18,048 nt of DNA from Phascolarctobacterium succinatutens CAG:287 (GTDB taxonomy: Bacteria > Bacillota > Negativicutes > Acidaminococcales > Acidaminococcaceae): NCBI RefSeq assembly GCF_000434895.1, contig NZ_FR892819.1:39924-57971 (forward strand), read 5' to 3'. Numbering within the stretch: position 1 is the stretch's first letter; each line of letters starts with the position of its first letter. Shown in pieces: positions 14,857 through 18,048 of this stretch. Position numbers and translations under genes: made by a program. The notes beneath the pieces were generated by a model that searched no databases, was not told the DNA's origin, and saw nothing but the letters and a program-made list of their open reading frames with translations.

Positions 14857-14890
14857 AAAAGCCCGTAACCATGCAGGTTGCGGGCTTTTT
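14857..14890 (+). terminator. intrinsic terminator of rplM-rpsI
   Basis: AAAAGCCCGTAACC (14857-14870) pairs with GGTTGCGGGCTTTT (14876-14889), one wobble, loop of 5, T run. Confidence 0.92.
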
Positions 14891-14901
14891 CTTTGCTCAC
14901 G

Positions 14902-14938
14902 TTATTTTCAAAAAGTGTCCACAGCTCATAGAAAATAA
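14902..14938. repeat. inverted repeat, possible attachment-site core
   Basis: TTATTTTC (14902-14909) and GAAAATAA (14931-14938) flank AAAAAGTGTCCACAGCTCAT. The position, between a chromosomal terminator and the integrase arm repeats, is where attL is expected. The other end of the element is outside the window, so no duplicated core can be shown. Confidence 0.3.
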
Positions 14939-14941
14939 GCT

Positions 14942-14985
14942 ACGTATGTAACAAGTATGTAACTGGTATGTAACACGTATGTAAC
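14942..14985. repeat. four tandem 11-bp direct repeats next to the integrase
   Basis: GTATGTAAC occurs at 14944, 14955, 14966 and 14977, exactly 11 bases apart, with variable two-base joints (AC, AA, TG, AC). The last copy ends 3 bases before the integrase stop. They look like arm-type integrase binding sites. Confidence 0.65.
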
Positions 14986-14988
14986 AAA

Positions 14989-16008
14989 CTATATTAAATT
15001 AATAGCCTCTAACAGTTGTTCTAACGTCTTATGAGTGTAAACCCTTTCCGTCACGTCAGAGCTGGCGTGCCCCAGAATTAATTTCTTGATTTTTACATTT
15101 ACGTCTTTATCATCAAGTAAGCTTGCGCAGGTGTGACGGCCGTCACCGGGCAAGTGGTCCATCTTAAACATATTCATTACTGGTTCCCAATATTTGCTGC
15201 GGTACGCGTCATAGGATATATTCTTTCCCCGCTCATCAGAGAAGATGCATTTGCCGGTGCTACGTTCGTAGGCAGCCTTGAAGAAGTCGAATATTTTATC
15301 AGCAATAGGAATTCTTCTGCCACGGCCTGCCGCAGTTTTCATGCCGCCAACGAAGAATTTATTTTCAAAATCAACGTCCGCTTTCTCAACCTTCACTAGC
15401 TCGGTAGGGCGCATACCGGTATAACAGAGGATAAGCACAGCTTGCACTTTTATATCCTGGCTGTTCTCCCATAATATAGCAAGCTCCTTTTGTGTCAGCG
15501 GATTGTGTATTCTGCTTTCAACCTGGGGCGGCAGATTGGTAAGCTCGACATAGTTCTTTACTATAATATCATTCGCAAGTGCATACTTGGCCATCAGATT
15601 ACATACGATTCGGATTGCCTTCTTGGTAGCGTAGCCTTTGTCGCAGTCATTTATGACTTGCTGAAATTGCGCAGTCTTAATATCTTTGAACGGTATATCC
15701 CATAGTGGCGCGCAGCGCTTATATGCTGCCTTATATTGGTTAGATTGCTCTTTGCCGTCAACGTAGGTTGCGGCTTCCCATCTCTCGTGTACCTGGGCAA
15801 ACGTCAAGCCTACGCTTTCAACATCATAGGGTGATTGATTGTATTCAGCCAGGGCATTAAGGGCTTCCGTGCGCTTTGCATAGTAGCCTAGTATTTTCAT
15901 AAGCTGGCGACCTTCATCGGTAAAGCCCGTTGTAATGCGGACCATATACGGCCGCCGCCGGTTCCCGGTCAGCTTCGTAACAGAGCCATAGCCGTTAGGT
16001 AATTTCAT
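14989..16008 (-). CDS. int: tyrosine-type site-specific integrase
   Basis: A phage/ICE integrase of 339 residues, read leftwards. ATG at 16008 follows GGAAGGAG. The N-terminus (MKLPNGYGSVTKLTGNRRRPY) is the AP2-like arm-binding region; a SAM-like core-binding domain spans about residues 66-150; the catalytic domain runs from about 170. Visible catalytic residues are Arg 200 (TGMRPTEL), Lys 224 (GGMKTAAGRGRR), Arg 291, His 314 (LGHAS) and nucleophile Tyr 324 (ERVYTH). The HxxR motif reads GDGRH, so the usual first His is Gly 288. The gene ends against four 11-bp repeats and the rpsI terminator, so the element entered just downstream of rpsI. No excisionase is recognised in the window. Confidence 0.93.
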   Translation of the reverse strand: MKLPNGYGSVTKLTGNRRRPYMVRITTGFTDEGRQLMKILGYYAKRTEALNALAEYNQSPYDVESVGLTFAQVHERWEAATYVDGKEQSNQYKAAYKRCAPLWDIPFKDIKTAQFQQVINDCDKGYATKKAIRIVCNLMAKYALANDIIVKNYVELTNLPPQVESRIHNPLTQKELAILWENSQDIKVQAVLILCYTGMRPTELVKVEKADVDFENKFFVGGMKTAAGRGRRIPIADKIFDFFKAAYERSTGKCIFSDERGKNISYDAYRSKYWEPVMNMFKMDHLPGDGRHTCASLLDDKDVNVKIKKLILGHASSDVTERVYTHKTLEQLLEAINLI

Positions 16009-16035
16009 GTTTAGTTGCTCCTTCCTTTTTCAGTT

Positions 16036-16054
16036 GTTGCATTTTTTGCAACAG
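16036..16054 (-). other. hairpin in the integrase leader
   Basis: TGTTGCA and TGCAACA flank a short T-rich loop in the 5' untranslated region of int, upstream of its RBS. No T run follows in the int direction, so it is not a simple terminator. Its effect is unknown. Confidence 0.35.
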
Positions 16055-16128
16055 TTGTGGATAAACTGTGTATTAATTCTTTCAAGCGTTTATATGAAGT
16101 TATTATTCACAAATTAAACATATTATCA

Positions 16129-16410
16129 TGATATAATATAAGTAGGTGTTCGGGGCGGCTGTGCGGTCCGGTGTAGGCGCAGTAGACGGCGCAGTTTCCG
16201 CGAACACTGATACAAGCACTATAGTACCTTCATTTTTTCGGGGTGTTGAAATGAAGATGCAATCTTGATTTTCCTTAGCTCTTCTTTTTTAGGTTTTCAT
16301 GTGTTCAGATTCTTTATGCTAAACAACCTCTTTTCAAAATTGTGTTTACGATTCGGCAAAAACAACAGCAACAATAGCTCACGTGTACGGCGTGGGCTAT
16401 TGTTGTTTTT
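16129..16410 (+). ncRNA. candidate structured non-coding RNA locus
   Basis: The 420-base gap between int and the DUF805 gene holds no convincing coding frame. TG-A-TATAAT (16129-16137) is an extended -10 that should start RNA near 16144. A GC-rich hairpin of 62 bases follows: GTGTTCG (16146-16152) with CGAACAC (16201-16207), CGG/CCG, CTGTGC (16159-16164) with GCGCAG (16189-16194), and GTC/GAC, with a 16-base apical loop. A second GCGCAG at 16177-16182 could replace the first as partner of CTGTGC. Next comes CTTCATTT/AAATGAAG (16229-16255), then a T/A-rich stretch, and a bidirectional terminator at 16369-16410. The RNA would be about 265 nt. I do not recognise the family; it is not a tRNA, tmRNA or SRP RNA. 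On the other strand a 38-codon frame (Ala/Pro/Thr-rich) covers the same bases. Confidence 0.45.
16369..16410. terminator. bidirectional terminator
   Basis: CAACAATAGCTCACG (16369-16383) pairs over 15 bp with CGTGGGCTATTGTTG (16391-16405), one wobble. TTTTT follows on the + strand and AAAAAC precedes it, so it works in both directions. It ends the DUF805 transcript and any rightward RNA from 16144. Confidence 0.85.
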
Positions 16411-16428
16411 GTTTGAAAATATCGTTGC

Positions 16429-17016
16429 TTATTGCTGCAATGGATTTGGGCCATATTCGTTTGCACCGGGATTGCTTTTTTTACAAAACAAATAGAGCAG
16501 TAGAAGAAAGTAGAATAGCGCAACAGTGTTGCTTGCAAGGAACATTGCTAATGTCCATCTTGAACTTTTATCAATATCATGAAAGCGTCTGTTTGTGTTG
16601 GCGTATAAGAAGAGTGTAAAAGGGAACATAAAGACAAGCATTAATGCGCTATATAGAGAAACTTTTTCTAGTTCACTTGTTGAACCTGCTAACCATGAAA
16701 AGAATACCGCTACCAGAATAATTCCTAAATATGCAATAGCGGTTCTTTTAATAAAAACTTTTCTTCCTATTCTGCCTTTGAAAGTAAAATAATTATCGTC
16801 AGACGGAACGAAGTCGTAATTTTGGTTGGCCTGTTGAATTGGTGCATCAACAGGCTTCTTTGCAAACATCTTTTTTATTTTTTGGGGCAGTTCTAATATA
16901 GTTTCGCATAACGAATTAGGAATAAGAGATATACATACGGTAAAGATTAGCACACCAATAAGATAAGGATTCCCGTTAAGCAACTCATAGAAAAACTCTA
17001 TTGGATTAAATCTCAT
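16429..17016 (-). CDS. DUF805 domain-containing membrane protein, 195 aa
   Basis: A membrane protein read leftwards, with ATG at 17016 behind AAAGGAGAG. An N-terminal helix (about residues 17-35) and a Lys/Pro/Gln-rich linker (45-70) precede a DUF805 domain. That domain opens with FTFKGRIGRKVFIKR, has three more helices (about 93-110, 120-138, 152-178), carries RRFHDIDKSSRW between the second and third, and ends NPGANEYGPNP, the family's C-terminal signature. The extra N-terminal helix and linker are not part of the core domain. The function of DUF805 is not established. It lies inside the integrated element between int and the repressor, where cargo expressed from the integrated state is often found, so a host-benefit or superinfection role is possible but only inferred. 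Confidence 0.9.
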   Translation of the reverse strand: MRFNPIEFFYELLNGNPYLIGVLIFTVCISLIPNSLCETILELPQKIKKMFAKKPVDAPIQQANQNYDFVPSDDNYFTFKGRIGRKVFIKRTAIAYLGIILVAVFFSWLAGSTSELEKVSLYSALMLVFMFPFTLFLYANTNRRFHDIDKSSRWTLAMFLASNTVALFYFLLLLYLFCKKSNPGANEYGPNPLQQ

Positions 17017-17048
17017 TATAAATACTCTCCTTTGTAATAAAAAAATAA

Positions 17049-17070
17049 TGGGCAGCTTTTTAGACTGCCC
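17049..17070 (-). terminator. terminator of the leftward small gene
   Basis: ATGGGCAG and CTGCCCAT form a perfect 8-bp stem. Leftwards it is followed by the complement of AAAAAAATA, a T-rich tail. The hairpin covers the last codons of the 31-aa frame. Confidence 0.75.
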
Positions 17071-17155
17071 ATGTCACGCCTTGCGTCAATGGCACAGCGA
17101 AAATTGTTTGATAGAGGTTCTTAATCTGTAGGCTTATAGTGTCACTGTCAACCAT
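17060..17155 (-). CDS. small protein, 31 aa, in a short antisense-linked transcript
   Basis: ATG (17155, leftwards) follows AAGGTGG at about 5 bases, and the 31-codon frame ends TAA at 17060-17062. The peptide starts MVDSDTISLQIKNLYQ and ends LTQGVTWAV. It is mildly hydrophobic in its second half but has no clear membrane helix. Promoter and terminator are close on either side, so the transcript is about 145 nt. Codons 8-14 contain the 19 bases GCCTACAGATTAAGAACCT, complementary to the 5' end of the rightward small gene's RNA. I do not recognise the family. It could also be a regulatory RNA with an incidental frame. Confidence 0.5.
   Translation of the reverse strand: MVDSDTISLQIKNLYQTIFAVPLTQGVTWAV
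17115..17133. repeat. direct repeat, copy 1 (inside the 31-aa gene)
   Basis: AGGTTCTTAATCTGTAGGC matches 17282-17301 in 18 bases, with C replaced by GT in the middle. The two copies are transcribed in opposite directions, so the RNAs are complementary in trans. Confidence 0.85.
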
Positions 17156-17190
17156 GTTAACCACCTTACTTTCTGTCTTTATTTGATTTA

Positions 17191-17219
17191 ATAATAGCAC
17201 ATTTAAATGTAAACTGCAA
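17191..17219 (-). promoter_or_regulatory. promoter of the 31-aa gene
   Basis: Leftwards: TTGCAG (17214-17219), 17-base spacer, TATTAT (17191-17196) with TGC directly before it. RNA should start near 17184. Confidence 0.65.
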
Positions 17220-17246
17220 TTCAAATAATTACTTTTCCTAAAACTC

Positions 17247-17275
17247 TTTATAATGAGCGAGCTTAGTGGTAGAAT
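17247..17275 (+). promoter_or_regulatory. promoter of the 35-aa gene
   Basis: TTTATA (17247-17252), 17-base spacer, TAGAAT (17270-17275) with TGG directly before it (extended -10). RNA should start near 17282, the first base of repeat copy 2. Confidence 0.6.
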
Positions 17276-17281
17276 ATAAAT

Positions 17282-17301
17282 AGGTTCTTAATGTTGTAGG
17301 C
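17282..17301. repeat. direct repeat, copy 2 (5' end of the rightward transcript)
   Basis: AGGTTCTTAATGTTGTAGGC starts at the predicted transcription start of the 35-aa gene. It could form 11 + 7 base pairs with the RNA of the 31-aa gene. Confidence 0.85.
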
Positions 17302-17327
17302 CTGCTTTAATTTGAATGGAGGGCACA

Positions 17328-17435
17328 ATGCAGGTTTTATTGAGTAGGATAATCGGTATATTGCAGGAAGTGAAAGATGAAGAAACGCTGGCTGTCATAT
17401 ACAGCTTTATCCTTGGACTTGTAGACGAAGATTGA
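17328..17435 (+). CDS. small helical protein, 35 aa
   Basis: ATG 17328 follows GGAGGG (17318-17323) at 4 bases, a strong RBS, and the frame ends TGA at 17433-17435. The peptide reads MQVLLSRIIGILQEVKDEE then TLAVIYSFILGLVDED. Two amphipathic helices of alternating Leu/Ile are separated by an acidic turn, and the tail is acidic. There is no clear transmembrane segment. Short two-helix proteins of this look occur beside repressors in Firmicutes mobile elements, from memory; I cannot name a family. It has its own promoter and ends at a strong terminator shared with the convergent repressor. Its leader carries the antisense-complementary repeat. Confidence 0.68.
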   Translation: MQVLLSRIIGILQEVKDEETLAVIYSFILGLVDED

Positions 17436-17470
17436 TTTTTTATTTGCTGCACTAATTTAAAAGGCATAGC

Positions 17471-17509
17471 AAAATCCCCCGTACCGCGGATGGTACGGGG
17501 GATTTTTTT
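17471..17509. terminator. bidirectional terminator between the 35-aa gene and the repressor
   Basis: AAAATCCCCCGTACC (17471-17485) pairs perfectly with GGTACGGGGGATTTT (17492-17506), loop of 6, T run to 17509. The A run on the left gives the T tail leftwards, so both convergent genes can use it. Confidence 0.94.
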
Positions 17510-17518
17510 ATTTGCCGG

Positions 17519-17884
17519 TTATTTGCTTTTGGCCAGATTGTGAACGAAATCTTCAAATAAAGTTTTCATCTCGGGCGGCAGTTTGAGATATTCCAAAAAT
17601 AGGTTTTTGGTAAACTCATCATCTGTCTTTAGCAGCTTGCCAACTTGCAGTGCTAATTCTTCGTTGGTTGTATTCCTGGCACGGAACATATCACCTTCGC
17701 CAGCACGTAACCAATCTTCATTAACATAGAACACACGGCAAATATCGGTGATTGTTCTTTCCGATAGATTAGTAGAGCCGCGTTCGTAACCGGCAACGGT
17801 GGAACGATTGACTTGAATTTTATCTGCAAACTCCTGCTGATTTAGCTTTAAAGCTTTGCGCAATAGCTTTAAACGCTCATTCAT
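17519..17884 (-). CDS. XRE-family transcriptional repressor (phage cI-like)
   Basis: A 121-residue DNA-binding protein read leftwards; ATG at 17884 follows AAAGGAG. Residues about 5-58 form a Cro/cI-type helix-turn-helix domain: LRKALKLNQQEFADKI, then VNRSTVAGYERGST with the recognition helix, then RTITDICRVFYVNEDWLRAGEG. The C-terminal half (about 70-121) is helical, rich in Leu/Glu/Lys, and probably a dimerisation region. There is no S24/LexA-type peptidase domain, so induction by RecA-driven self-cleavage is not expected. Its place between int and a divergent early promoter makes it the likely lysogeny or element-maintenance repressor. Confidence 0.9.
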   Translation of the reverse strand: MNERLKLLRKALKLNQQEFADKIQVNRSTVAGYERGSTNLSERTITDICRVFYVNEDWLRAGEGDMFRARNTTNEELALQVGKLLKTDDEFTKNLFLEYLKLPPEMKTLFEDFVHNLAKSK

Positions 17885-17929
17885 TGTAGGTCACTCCTTT
17901 CTAGTGTTTCCACCAAACATTACATGATT

Positions 17930-17958
17930 ATTTTACTACATATAGAGAAGAAAAGCAA
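17930..17958 (-). promoter_or_regulatory. repressor promoter
   Basis: Leftwards: TTGCTT (17953-17958), 17-base spacer, TAAAAT (17930-17935). Confidence 0.6.
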
Positions 17959-17960
17959 GA

Positions 17961-17973
17961 AAAACAATGTTTT
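17961..17973. promoter_or_regulatory. operator candidate between divergent promoters
   Basis: AAAACAATGTTTT is palindromic apart from its centre and lies between the leftward repressor promoter and the rightward early promoter. AAGATGT also occurs twice, 20 bases apart (18008 and 18028), around the rightward -10. Either could be the repressor site. Confidence 0.35.
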
Positions 17974-17990
17974 TAAAAAACAAAAATAGA

Positions 17991-18019
17991 TTGACAAACA
18001 CGTTGGGAAGATGTAGAAT
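17991..18019 (+). promoter_or_regulatory. rightward early promoter at the window edge
   Basis: TTGACA (17991-17996), 17-base spacer, TAGAAT (18014-18019). It points out of the window, to where a cro-like gene and the rest of the element should lie. Confidence 0.75.
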
Positions 18020-18048
18020 AATAACGTAAGATGTTTTTGAAAAAGAAA

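Noticed and set aside
16084..16200. Leftward Ala/Pro/Thr-rich 38-codon frame over the GC-rich hairpin
   Set aside because: A weak AAGG precedes a GTG start, but no promoter fits leftwards and the bases are better explained by the extended stem. Kept only as an alternative.
16146..16207. tRNA or SRP RNA in the GC-rich hairpin
   Set aside because: The 7-bp outer stem and GGTCCGG look suggestive, but there is no T-arm or anticodon arm, and the SRP core loop sequence is absent.
16265..16495. 76-codon + strand frame
   Set aside because: It crosses a strong bidirectional terminator and overlaps the DUF805 gene; the composition is not protein-like and no RBS is present.
14900..18048. CRISPR array in the accessory region
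   Set aside because: The only tandem repeats are 11 bp with no spacers, and no cas gene is present.

Overview
The window reads as chromosome of a low-to-medium GC Bacillota, probably a member of the Negativicutes. The grounds are an rpoC with Firmicutes-type core motifs, an ecfA1-ecfA2-ecfT-truA-rplM-rpsI cluster in typical Firmicutes order, strong AGGAGG ribosome binding sites, and tandem glycine riboswitches on sodium:amino-acid symporters. No rRNA or tRNA is present to fix the genus, so this placement is an inference.

Layout. (1) 1-2901 is the 3' two thirds of rpoC, closed by a weak hairpin; a 130-aa unknown gene follows. (2) 3470-4590 is a decayed two-component system: an OmpR-type response regulator with a frameshift in its receiver, and a sensor kinase that stops before its kinase domain. 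(3) 4742-5941 is an MFS transporter. (4) 5970-9658 is a duplicated cassette. Each copy has a palindrome, an extended -10 promoter, a tandem glycine riboswitch, an intrinsic terminator, an AGCS symporter gene and a long terminator hairpin. The competing pairings predict that glycine turns the importers off. (5) 9663-10174 is a YccF membrane protein, and 10243-10376 is a probable small RNA. (6) 10436-14820 holds the ECF vitamin-transporter module (ecfA1, ecfA2, ecfT), overlapping truA, then rplM-rpsI behind its own promoter and a structured leader. Two BirA-like operator candidates lie before ecfA1, one covering its -35 box.

(7) From about 14900 to the end is the left edge of an integrated element (prophage or ICE), more AT-rich than the core. 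It has four 11-bp direct repeats beside a tyrosine integrase, a GC-rich structured RNA locus, a DUF805 membrane protein, two divergent tiny genes whose transcripts are complementary in trans, and an XRE-family repressor facing a divergent early promoter at the window edge. The leads most likely to be undescribed are the antisense-linked small genes at 17040-17509 and the structured RNA at 16129-16410.
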